This document shows, in pieces, positions 1-8,001 of a stretch of 13,078 nt of DNA. Source of the stretch: an uncultured euryarchaeote. Lineage in GTDB: Archaea; Thermoplasmatota; Poseidoniia; Poseidoniales; Poseidoniaceae. The notes beneath the pieces are model-generated. The model worked only from the letters and a program-made list of their open reading frames with translations, was not told the origin of the DNA and did no database searches. Numbering within the stretch: position 1 is the stretch's first letter; every line of letters begins with the position of its first letter. The stretch covers positions 1 to 13,078 of the forward strand of contig CALBJF010000275.1 of assembly GCA_937892665.1 (NCBI GenBank), written 5' to 3'. The position numbers were made by a program, and so were the translations under genes.

Positions 1-2037
1 TAAAGTGGGTTGGAATTCTACATCTTGACCAACGATCGAGTCATCGTTAACGTTGATCGATGATTCATTGAGGAAAAGAATACTCTTCCAATCAAAAACA
101 CCATCATATCCAACATCGATTTTCGGCTTGTCAGGATATCCTTCTTCGTAGAAGAGTTCCAGACTATCCAACACAGGTGTGATGTATGGATCTGTTGTTG
201 TCATCGTAACTGCATAACGCAGAACATTACCGGCTCCATCTGTTGAGAAACTCGTTTCAACCATGTTTTCTGCAGGTTGCCAGGTCGTTCCATCATCATT
301 TGATGCCTGAACGGTGAGCGTGGTGGAAGGATCTTGGGAGGCAGTCCATTGAGGTCGAACTTTGCCCACCTTTGTGCCTGTAGGCTTAGCAGGAGAAATC
401 CATGTCCCGCTTGTTTCGTATTCAGTAGAGTATTCTAGATCAACCCACCAAGATACGGCAGTAGAACCGATGAGTGTGGCTTTCCAAACGAGTTCAGTTC
501 CTGGATGTTGGAAATGAACTGTCGTATTTGATTCGACTTGAACCCAATGTGTGCCGTTGTCTGCAGATACCCAATAATCCACCCGGTCACCAATTGAAGC
601 CGCCGACCATAGAGTTTCCATGTTCACTGACAATACGTCTTCAGCAGTATTTATGACGGGTCCAAGCCAAGTGGTGGTACCCGGCGCCGGCGTTGTTTTG
701 TAGATCCAACTCGTACCAAACTCGTGATATGAAGGCGTACTCGACCAGGTCGAATAACCCGAATCAACAGTAAGGAAACGCTGACCATCAAAAAAGAGCC
801 CATAGCCAAGGGAAGAGATACTTCGTATCGAATTCTCTGGAATCAGAGCAGTTGCTGATCCCGAACGTCCCCAAGCTTCCAGTTGATCACGGTCATTGTA
901 ATATTGACCATCTTGACATCGCATGAAGAAATGGGTTTCATTCATTTCTAAGCCACGTGCTTGTTGATTACTTACGCCACATTGCCAGATTGAAGAAGAA
1001 GAAGTTTGGAATGTAAAGTGTTCATTTCCTCGCTCAAGATTTCCGCTATCATCCTGCTGATAGGATTGTATTCGGCGATTCTGATTATGCAAAATCCAAA
1101 TGGTATCATCGACTGGATCGTAAGTGATTCCAGTATAATCACCGTTTCCTTGTGGCTGGTATGAGTTTATACAAACCCATTCATTTTCATTGGAGATATC
1201 AAACTCTAAGACCCGGTGATAGAGAGTATTGGCGGTTGAACTGTAGAAGTATTTGTATCCTGATAGAACAGCAAAAAGTCGTTCATCATCTGTCACGACC
1301 CAGTCTCTGAAGCCGTATTGACCGTAATAGGACGAGGAATGTTTTGAGGGCAATGTACATCCATTTTGATCGAGTGTGATGATACTTTCACGTGTCCCGT
1401 TGTTTGGATACAATCGGTGAACAATGTTATGGAATGAAGTCGAAGACCATGTCGAGAGATACAACCAATCATGATGACGAAGCACGGCACCCTGTCCTTG
1501 AGCATTCAGGGAGTTAGGGGTTAACTTACGTTGCTGAGAAAAGAGTGCATCGGTTGAGTTGGATGTGTGTGGTTGGCGAACTGCATAGGTGCCATTATCC
1601 AACCAAGCAGTGCTAGAGGGATTGACGTCTTCGTCCATGCTGTGGGCATTGAAGGCTTGGCTGACATTGGCCATAGCCAGAGTTAGGTCAGAACTTTTGT
1701 TATCAGTATTGGATGCTTCTCCAGCAACCCAATGATCCCGAGTTGTTGTGGGGATAGAAGACCACCCTGTTGCAGATGCTCCGGATAACGTCATTTGCAC
1801 ATCGGTTACTTCTGCACCTTTAGGAAGAGAAATCTTTGCCCCACTGTCAGCATTTCCACCTTGATAGAGAGCAATATATTCCGTCGTTCCGTCACTAAAT
1901 TCGTAGGTGTGTCGTGCAACTTCTGCGGCTTCTGCATTTTCAATCCAGAGTTCACTGAAGGGAGACATGCTCATGCCCATGAAAAGAGAAAGCATCAGGG
2001 CTGCAAGGGTTCGCCTCGAGACAAAGTTAGCACTCAT
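1..2037 (-). CDS. Secreted surface protein, beta-propeller plus surface beta-sandwich modules (C-terminus beyond window)
   Basis: An uninterrupted reading frame of 679 codons runs from ATG at 2037 to position 1 with no stop, so the gene is cut by the window edge. Residues 1-38 form a Sec signal peptide: basic start (SRR), hydrophobic core LAALMLSLFMGMSM, and a likely cut after AEA (about residue 38). Residues 50-125 are a beta-rich domain of the kind seen at the front of archaeal surface proteins. Residues 185-430 contain repeated beta-hairpin and aromatic units (WLYLSTW, ERLFAVLSGY, DTIWILHN, HFFMRCQDG, GYGLFFDG), suggesting a propeller with four cysteines (227, 289, 353, 374). Two beta-sandwich modules with paired motifs (SADNGTHW near 492, SNDDGTTW near 579) follow, then DVGYDGVFDW (641-650), a linker common in such proteins. 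Several N-x-S/T sequons fit archaeal glycosylation. It lies 49 bp downstream of the giant repeat gene on the same strand. No enzyme motif was seen; adhesion or a surface coat is inferred. Confidence 0.85.
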   Translation of the reverse strand, partial: MSANFVSRRTLAALMLSLFMGMSMSPFSELWIENAEAAEVARHTYEFSDGTTEYIALYQGGNADSGAKISLPKGAEVTDVQMTLSGASATGWSSIPTTTRDHWVAGEASNTDNKSSDLTLAMANVSQAFNAHSMDEDVNPSSTAWLDNGTYAVRQPHTSNSTDALFSQQRKLTPNSLNAQGQGAVLRHHDWLYLSTWSSTSFHNIVHRLYPNNGTRESIITLDQNGCTLPSKHSSSYYGQYGFRDWVVTDDERLFAVLSGYKYFYSSTANTLYHRVLEFDISNENEWVCINSYQPQGNGDYTGITYDPVDDTIWILHNQNRRIQSYQQDDSGNLERGNEHFTFQTSSSSIWQCGVSNQQARGLEMNETHFFMRCQDGQYYNDRDQLEAWGRSGSATALIPENSIRSISSLGYGLFFDGQRFLTVDSGYSTWSSTPSYHEFGTSWIYKTTPAPGTTTWLGPVINTAEDVLSVNMETLWSAASIGDRVDYWVSADNGTHWVQVESNTTVHFQHPGTELVWKATLIGSTAVSWWVDLEYSTEYETSGTWISPAKPTGTKVGKVRPQWTASQDPSTTLTVQASNDDGTTWQPAENMVETSFSTDGAGNVLRYAVTMTTTDPYITPVLDSLELFYEEGYPDKPKIDVGYDGVFDWKSILFLNESSINVNDDSIVGQDVEFQPTL

Positions 2038-2054
2038 TGATTACACGCAGAACT

Positions 2055-2076
2055 TGGAACATTATCAAGCGTTCCA
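2055..2076. other. Inverted repeat between the two surface-protein genes
   Basis: A perfect 6-bp inverted repeat (TGGAAC / GTTCCA) with a 10-nt loop lies in the 49-bp gap between the giant repeat gene (stop at 2087-2089) and the downstream secreted-protein gene (start at 2037). It could form a weak RNA hairpin in the shared transcript or be a palindromic protein site. It has no U-tract, so it is not a convincing terminator. A 6-bp stem can occur by chance. Confidence 0.3.
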
Positions 2077-2086
2077 TTCCATGTCA

Positions 2087-5000
2087 CTAAGTTGTTTGAC
2101 GTGAATCATACCGGATTGGGGAACTTTCACCCCGACTTCCGTCTTGTTCATCATCGTTAACTTCGAACCAATCAACCATCCAATCGCCATCAGTATCCCA
2201 GTTCGTAGGGTCTGTTCCTTCAGCGACGTGATCGTTGTTGTAGTCCAAGAGATACCAACCTAACTCATGTTCACCCACAGAACGGACAGGAGCTGTGTTT
2301 GGAGCACCTGTGTAGTATATTTCCCATGAATCAGTAAGATTCCCTGCACATTGAATAACATGATTCGTAGGATCTTGAACGAGGAACTCTACATCATTGT
2401 CGTCAACGAGATAGGCATACCTGAAATCATTGCTTTGAGATTTGTCCATTTTGAGATAATTCTTTACCCCTTCATCCCATTGCCCAACTCCGAGCATTAA
2501 AGAGCGGAGTTGCCAGCCTTCCTGAACAACTTGACCTTCAAATGTCAACCCAGATAACCGAACGGCATTTGGACTCGATAGAGATTCAGTTGTGATGGCG
2601 AAATATTCCTGGAAATTCGTATATGGTTCATACGCACATCCTGCTCCAGAACAATCCCAATTTCCATCTTGGTCTGGATCATAGTTGGCGTCGATGGCAT
2701 CACGTGGATCCATCGTAAACCATGCGAAATCAAGTTCAGGACGCTGCAAAGTTCCTGCATTCAATGACAACGGCAAGCACGAATTCGTTGAAGTATCGCA
2801 CGCCCCACCTGTTGCCGGATCAATCCAAATAACTTTGATTTTTAGATACGAAGAATAGTTATCGTTGGTCTCATTCCATGCTTTGGTATATTCGTACCAA
2901 TCTGGAATCATATCACCATCAGTATCATTGTCACTTGGATTGGTACCATACTTGAACACTTCACGGCCGTCAGTCAAGTTGAAATCCTTGTAATGTCCAG
3001 TAACTTGACCGTTACTAACTGTCGTCACGTATGCTTCTGAATCTTTGTCGCTATCGTTGAGGTCTGGTCTTGTCTCATTATCCCATTCCATCCAATTGGT
3101 GAATGGAAGAGAACCAATGCCTGGCTGTATGACTTGAGAAGATGGCGTGAATGAACGGGTGTCCCAATCTCCTTGAGCGGCGGGTATATCGAAAGCAGTG
3201 CGGCCATACCAACCATCAGAATCACCATCGTAATTGACATCCCATGGGTTCAATGGATTTGCGGCCCAATGATTCGCAGTCGTAGGATTATCCATACCGT
3301 AAAGTGCATAACAATATTCCCACCCATCTGGAATTCCATCCGAATCTGAATCGGGGTGTGTAGGGTCTGCAACACCAACCAGAGTTCTGTTGAAGTTGTT
3401 CTCGTTGTAAGTGTTAATCATATCCATCCGACTCACGGACTCAGGTCCTTTCGCCTTGAAATCATCAATCAGCGACTGTCGTGCTTGAAGGAGCGAAAGG
3501 CCTTGTTCCTCAGCATATGCATTCATTGCATCTTCACCGAAATCAACAATACCAACGGATGCAGGTACAGAACTTCGATTGAGGTATTTACCCCATGTAC
3601 GAGATTCCCATTCTCTTAAATTTGAAAAACGTTCATCCAAATCAATGGTTCCATCCCTATTGCAATCATAACTGTCGCCATCAGAATCTAAGTTCACATC
3701 CGTTTCAATGAGAGGATTTAGCCCCCAACGGTTTTCATTTAGATCCCATGAGGTGAACCAATATTCAAACCCGTCATACATTCCATCATCATCGGTATCT
3801 GGATTGGTTGGATCAGTCATTCCAAGCAAGAGCGAGATGAATACGTTTGGAGGTTCTCCAGATTGCCAGGCGTTGAAATCATCAAGTAATCGCTTTCCAC
3901 GAGAATCTTTTGAAATCAACATTTGGAAAACCCGTTGAGCTTTCTTTGTCGGTTGTTGAACATCCCCATCAACGTGCATGAGAGGCGCATCAGCGGGAGC
4001 GGATATCCCATTTTCAGGGTTCGATGTTGCTAATGCAAACTCTTGCAAATCAACTAAACCATCATTGTCACTATCAAAGGTACCGTCTCCAGAGACAACT
4101 GGGTTAAGTGTCCAGGTTTGCGCTGAGAGATTCCATGCCGTAAAGAGAAGTTCCAGTCCATCGATAATACCATCACCATCTGTATCGACATTGTTAGGGT
4201 CGCCAGTTGGTCCAGTGAGATTGTATTGTTCATCACTGATGAAAGCCCCGAAGGATTGCGTCGTAGAAGCAGATGGCCACTGCTGGAAAGCATATGCTGA
4301 GCCAAGTGTTGTTACGAACCACTGAGGTGATGAACGGTTAGCGTTTGTTTCTGAGACCGATGAATCAATGAGATTGTATTCTTCCCAGTTTGTCATCCCA
4401 TCATCGTCTGCATCGAGCCAGCGGTCACTCGGCTGAATTGGATTTAACGTCCAATCATCTTCAAGTATGTTCCAACGAGCAAACCAAATCTCCCACCCGT
4501 CGGGCATTCCATCTTCATCGCTGTCAGCCTTGAATGGATCACATGAACCCTTTTCGAGAGATATTTGTGTTGCAAGTATTGCGCCGCTAGCTCGTTCTGC
4601 AAATGTAGATTCTGGAAGACCAAAATCACTGATGTTATCGAACAAATCCGTATGGAAACCGGAAGGTAATTCAATTCCGGATAGTGTTTGATTGTTCAGG
4701 AACAAGTCCGTTGAGATGTGGTATTCGAGGTAGTTTACAAACATCTCACTCGGTTCCAATACCCCGTTCTTATTCACGTCGTATCCATCACCATCTGGAT
4801 TCTCAAAGGCATCCGAACCATTCATTGGATTCACTCCGATACGAAGAGGAGACCATGTGCATTGTCCATCGGCTTCCCACCCATCGGGCAAGGTATCACC
4901 ATCGGAATCGAAGAGATTCGGATCAGGAACTGACCAAGTCGCTGCAGATTCTGGGCTCTCCCCATAATCTTCAAACAGGTCCCCTGCAAGTCCAGCAAGT

Positions 5001-7828
5001 CGAACTAACGACCATTCATACTCACATAAGTTAGCAAGCCCGTCTTGGTCAGCATCCCACCCTGCATCTTCTGCCCGAGTAGGGTCGAGTGACCAGTTAT
5101 TGCCACCGTTGAAGGAATTACCAATCCATCTACGATGTTCAATCTCCCAACCATCAGGCATACCATCACCATCAGTATCCATGACAGTTGGGTCTGTCCC
5201 AATGTCGAGAGCATTCGATGATGTATAGAGCGTACGGGCTTGTTCACCAAGTGTTTCATCACAAAGGTAGATTAATTGAGGATTGTAGTAACAGTCGAAA
5301 TTTGTTTCTTCAAGGTAATATCCGAAATATTCAGAGCCATCCAAAAGACCGTCCATATCGGAATCGCTTTGATTTGGAAGCGTTGAGTTGTAGCCATCAT
5401 CGGAACGTGAAATGTAACGGTATTCTTCCAGATTAGTCCACAACCTGTCAAGAGATCCATCCTGATTCAAGTCGAGACCGTCAACGTCTCCGTCCAGCAA
5501 AGCATCCCATGGGTCTGTAGGATCGAGCCCGTAGGCAATTTCCCAACCATCCGGCATTCCATCGCTGTCAGAATCATTTGCCCCAGGATCAATTAATTCG
5601 AGATTAGCAAATCGTCCAGGAGCCGCACCTGCGAGAACATACGTTTGACCGTTCTTTTCGAGTGTCGCAAGTGAAGCAAGTTCACCCGGGAGTTGAGATT
5701 GCGACTGTAGACCATACACATCGAGATGATTTCCTGCAAGTACCCACAAACCAGCAGATGAGCCCACAATTATTTCATCACCAGTAGGCAAAATTGAATG
5801 AATGTTATTGGTTTTTGAGAGTTCATCAGCATCGCCTCCTGGATGTTCGAGCAATCCCCCGTAGGTCATATCATTGATTTCTAAATTTAATCGATGCAGC
5901 CCAGAAGGTGTACCGATCCAAAGTACTGTTGGATTATCTTCATTCGGTCCATCGAGATACAGTGCCTGAACTTCAGCAGGGTTACCACTTGCTCCAAGAT
6001 TCAAGGTTCGTAAATCATCAATACGATTTGAAATCAATGACGGGTTTGGGTCGAAAAAGAAGCGCCATGTAGGCGTGGCCTCGTCCCTGCCAGTGGCAGA
6101 TTCAAGCGTCATTAGGCCGCGTTCAGTTCCAACATAGAGGACTAGACCTCCGCCAGGAACACTTCCATGGGTAACCTCTGTCACTGTGACTTGGGATTCA
6201 GAGAGTGTTGCTTTGAGGTTCAGACCTAATTCAAATGTTTGAGAAATCAATCCACCTGTTGTCACTTCAAATACTGCCCCATCGCCATTTGAACCAAGAG
6301 CAATAATCTGTTGTGACGAACCATCAATTGCAAGTTGTGTTAAGGCGAAGAGCGGTACTGCATCACTGGAAGACCAAGAGTCAAGAGGTTCTAAGAATCC
6401 ATCGACTTGGATAGCCGCAACATGCATTCCATGTGATGTCGCTATGGCCACTGAATGAGGGCCGTTATCAGATTCAACGAAGATCGCTTCGTAACCAGTG
6501 AAACCTTGCGGGAACCAATAATCTTGAGTCGTTTCAAGCTCATAATCAAGAACAGTCATTCCGTAACGAGTAAGCACGTATGCAGTTGAATCCTCTACAA
6601 GAATACTACGTACATCATGGTGCATGATGGCCATGCTGTCTTCGACAGCGTTGAACGTGAGAGGATAGTTGTAGTAGGAAGAATCGTTCAAACCAATCTG
6701 AATTTCTTTCAGCCCAGACATGACCGTGTTGCCTTCGTCATTGTGGATGTAAAACTCTTCAAGGTTCGAGAGAGATTCTCCGAGTGCCAAAGCCGTTTCA
6801 GTACGACTTACATCAATAGAAACAACACCATCTCGGTTCACATCCCAACCATCAGCATCGATGTCGAGAAGAGCATTGGAACGATTCAATGGATTCAATC
6901 CAAAGTGCACTTCCCATCCGTCGGGCATCCCATCACCAAAGGAGGGATAGAGCGGTCGAATGGAAAATCCATCCCAGCTGTATCGGTCCGAATCTTCAAG
7001 AAGTGGGTCGGTGCCAAGCCAAAGATCTTCACCAACAACTGATGTTGCGTTCGTGGTACAAGCAGGAAGTAAATTCTGGAACGATGCGTTAACACCGGTG
7101 TTGATGAACGGCCATTGAGTGATTACGGAGCCTTGCGGAAGGGTTGCAGCACACCATAGACCATCAAGTTCAGTTGTGAAATTACTTGGTGATCCAAAGC
7201 GGTATTCTTCCGGAGAAGTATACTGTTCTGCTACTGAAATAAATCCATCTCGATTAACGTCAAATCCGTCTTCATCGGGGTCATCAGTCATGTCACTGTT
7301 GTTCAATGGATCAAAATACGGGCAGATGTACCTGAGTGTTACAACATCAAATCCACCTGCACGAGCACACATGGCTGCTTCGAATCCATCGGGCATACCG
7401 TCACCATCTGTATCCGACAAACGTGGATCGAGATACAATCGATCTCCGTTTTCATCCAACAAGCCGGTCAGTCCTCTTGAAAAACCCGGGTCATTACAAT
7501 TCGCAGGATACGGCCAGCAGTACTCTTCAGTATTATTCAAGCCATCCCGGTCTGTATCCAAATTAGCATCCGAAGCATCGTCTTTGTCCATACCTTCCAT
7601 CGAAACAAATCGGCCATCAACTGCACTAAAGTTCACCCATTCCTCGAAAATAATCTCATGCACATCCGGTATTCCATCACCGTCTGTGTCCGTAGTTGGT
7701 GGTTTTTGACCGGTTGTGTCATCGGGGTGTACATTAGAAACTGGAGAAATCGTAGGAAACTGAGACATGAAGAGGAGCCCTGCGATTACTGCGAGAGTGG
7801 AGAGTAAGGTTGTCTGACTTCGTCGCAA
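2087..7828 (-). CDS. Giant secreted calcium-loop repeat protein with central beta-propeller (1913 aa)
   Basis: The start is a TTG at 7828, with AGGTG five bases upstream; no other start fits before an in-frame stop at 7856-7858. It gives a proper signal peptide: MRRSQ, then hydrophobic LLSTLAVIAGLLFM. Residues 47-360 hold three thrombospondin-3-like loops (consensus DTDGDGMPDGWE). Residues about 366-745 have none; they carry about seven beta-propeller blade motifs such as VLWIGTPSGLHRLNL (635-649) and LYVGTERGLMTLE (564-576), like two-component-regulator propellers. Residues 752-1889 hold ten more loops. Most loops are followed by L-N-P, a second acidic loop that is often EF-hand-like (DVNRDGFISVAE, 190-201), and N-L-E-E-Y. 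More than twenty N-x-S/T sequons are present. No C-terminal membrane helix or sorting signal is visible, so the protein may be released or bound non-covalently. Calcium-stiffened surface or adhesion function is inferred. Recognition of the repeat family is firm; the role is not. Confidence 0.9.
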   Translation of the reverse strand: MRRSQTTLLSTLAVIAGLLFMSQFPTISPVSNVHPDDTTGQKPPTTDTDGDGIPDVHEIIFEEWVNFSAVDGRFVSMEGMDKDDASDANLDTDRDGLNNTEEYCWPYPANCNDPGFSRGLTGLLDENGDRLYLDPRLSDTDGDGMPDGFEAAMCARAGGFDVVTLRYICPYFDPLNNSDMTDDPDEDGFDVNRDGFISVAEQYTSPEEYRFGSPSNFTTELDGLWCAATLPQGSVITQWPFINTGVNASFQNLLPACTTNATSVVGEDLWLGTDPLLEDSDRYSWDGFSIRPLYPSFGDGMPDGWEVHFGLNPLNRSNALLDIDADGWDVNRDGVVSIDVSRTETALALGESLSNLEEFYIHNDEGNTVMSGLKEIQIGLNDSSYYNYPLTFNAVEDSMAIMHHDVRSILVEDSTAYVLTRYGMTVLDYELETTQDYWFPQGFTGYEAIFVESDNGPHSVAIATSHGMHVAAIQVDGFLEPLDSWSSSDAVPLFALTQLAIDGSSQQIIALGSNGDGAVFEVTTGGLISQTFELGLNLKATLSESQVTVTEVTHGSVPGGGLVLYVGTERGLMTLESATGRDEATPTWRFFFDPNPSLISNRIDDLRTLNLGASGNPAEVQALYLDGPNEDNPTVLWIGTPSGLHRLNLEINDMTYGGLLEHPGGDADELSKTNNIHSILPTGDEIIVGSSAGLWVLAGNHLDVYGLQSQSQLPGELASLATLEKNGQTYVLAGAAPGRFANLELIDPGANDSDSDGMPDGWEIAYGLDPTDPWDALLDGDVDGLDLNQDGSLDRLWTNLEEYRYISRSDDGYNSTLPNQSDSDMDGLLDGSEYFGYYLEETNFDCYYNPQLIYLCDETLGEQARTLYTSSNALDIGTDPTVMDTDGDGMPDGWEIEHRRWIGNSFNGGNNWSLDPTRAEDAGWDADQDGLANLCEYEWSLVRLAGLAGDLFEDYGESPESAATWSVPDPNLFDSDGDTLPDGWEADGQCTWSPLRIGVNPMNGSDAFENPDGDGYDVNKNGVLEPSEMFVNYLEYHISTDLFLNNQTLSGIELPSGFHTDLFDNISDFGLPESTFAERASGAILATQISLEKGSCDPFKADSDEDGMPDGWEIWFARWNILEDDWTLNPIQPSDRWLDADDDGMTNWEEYNLIDSSVSETNANRSSPQWFVTTLGSAYAFQQWPSASTTQSFGAFISDEQYNLTGPTGDPNNVDTDGDGIIDGLELLFTAWNLSAQTWTLNPVVSGDGTFDSDNDGLVDLQEFALATSNPENGISAPADAPLMHVDGDVQQPTKKAQRVFQMLISKDSRGKRLLDDFNAWQSGEPPNVFISLLLGMTDPTNPDTDDDGMYDGFEYWFTSWDLNENRWGLNPLIETDVNLDSDGDSYDCNRDGTIDLDERFSNLREWESRTWGKYLNRSSVPASVGIVDFGEDAMNAYAEEQGLSLLQARQSLIDDFKAKGPESVSRMDMINTYNENNFNRTLVGVADPTHPDSDSDGIPDGWEYCYALYGMDNPTTANHWAANPLNPWDVNYDGDSDGWYGRTAFDIPAAQGDWDTRSFTPSSQVIQPGIGSLPFTNWMEWDNETRPDLNDSDKDSEAYVTTVSNGQVTGHYKDFNLTDGREVFKYGTNPSDNDTDGDMIPDWYEYTKAWNETNDNYSSYLKIKVIWIDPATGGACDTSTNSCLPLSLNAGTLQRPELDFAWFTMDPRDAIDANYDPDQDGNWDCSGAGCAYEPYTNFQEYFAITTESLSSPNAVRLSGLTFEGQVVQEGWQLRSLMLGVGQWDEGVKNYLKMDKSQSNDFRYAYLVDDNDVEFLVQDPTNHVIQCAGNLTDSWEIYYTGAPNTAPVRSVGEHELGWYLLDYNNDHVAEGTDPTNWDTDGDWMVDWFEVNDDEQDGSRGESSPIRYDSRQTT
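2162..5575 (-). repeat. Second calcium-loop repeat array, ten loops
   Basis: Within the giant protein, ten thrombospondin-3-like loops begin near residues 752, 822, 884, 974, 1102, 1215, 1344, 1493, 1635 and 1878. The fullest copies read DSDSDGMPDGWE or DTDGDGMPDGWE. Toward the C-terminus they drift: DTDGDMIPDWYE, then DTDGDWMVDWFE, with tryptophan replacing glycine. Several are preceded by a G-T-D-P-type lead (DIGTDPTVMDTDGDG, AEGTDPTNWDTDGD). EF-hand-like loops sit at 786-797 (lacking the twelfth-position glutamate), 1017-1028 and 1388-1399. Spacing varies from 62 to 243 residues, so this is not a simple tandem repeat at the DNA level. Confidence 0.85.
6749..7690 (-). repeat. First calcium-loop repeat array, three loops
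   Basis: Three loops lie at residues 47-58, 139-150 and 279-306 of the giant protein, each followed by a second acidic loop ending in an E-E-Y/F motif (NNTEEY 98-103, SPEEYR 205-210, NLEEFY 355-360). EF-hand-like loops are at 190-201 (D1, N3, D5, G6, I8, E12 all present) and 329-340 (twelfth position is V). The third main loop is split by about 16 residues between D281 and G298. The array is separated from the second one by the propeller-like block encoded at about 5594-6733. Confidence 0.85.
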
Positions 7829-8001
7829 AAAAACACCTAAGCGACCAACGCCGCATTATTTGTCCTCTTCTCCATGCTTATAGGAATGATGGAGCGTTGT
7901 TCATACAGTGAGATTATTTCACATGTGCAAAAAGCAGTACTTTTGAATCAAATCAAGCGGTGTATTCAATATCCGTCTGTGGCCGCATGAGATTGATTGG
8001 G
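7829..8001. promoter_or_regulatory. Divergent intergenic control region
   Basis: This stretch separates the leftward giant gene from the rightward hydrolase gene, so both promoters should lie here. A TATA-like CTATAA (minus strand, 7883-7878) sits about 50 bases before the giant gene's start and is a plausible TATA box for it. For the rightward gene the AT-rich TTCAATAT (7965-7972) is about 30 bases before ATG 8002, compatible with a leaderless transcript. An imperfect palindrome, ACAGTGA / TCACATGT with a 7-base centre (7905-7925), and a 5-bp inverted repeat CAAAA / TTTTG (7928-7945) could be regulator sites. None is strong enough to be assigned. Confidence 0.35.
7834..7838 (-). promoter_or_regulatory. 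Ribosome binding site deciding the TTG start of the giant gene
   Basis: On the minus strand AGGTG lies five bases before the TTG at 7828-7826. It matches the core of the archaeal Shine-Dalgarno sequence (GGAGGTGAT). With the signal peptide that this start produces, it supports the rare TTG over the internal ATG at residue 21, which would remove the signal's basic and hydrophobic parts. Confidence 0.6.

Noticed and set aside
1795..2104. Two overlapping plus-strand frames near the start of the left secreted-protein gene
   Set aside because: They lie mostly antisense to its signal peptide region, which is convincing on the minus strand, and have no ribosome site or domain.
3978..4325. Plus-strand open frame of 115 codons, with a similar one at 4684-5034
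   Set aside because: Both lie antisense within the giant gene, have low-complexity composition from the repeat complement, and show no recognisable domain.
2162..7690. Recurring DNA pattern resembling ccatc-ggcat-ccatcaccatc, possible CRISPR or DNA tandem repeat
   Set aside because: Copies are irregularly spaced, imperfect and in one frame; they are simply the codons for the D-G-D-G-M-P-D-G loops.
7119..7709. A 196-codon plus-strand open frame opposite the giant gene
   Set aside because: It mirrors the repeat-coding strand (serine/proline-rich reading of the complement of acidic loops), has no ribosome site, and lies wholly inside a well-supported gene.
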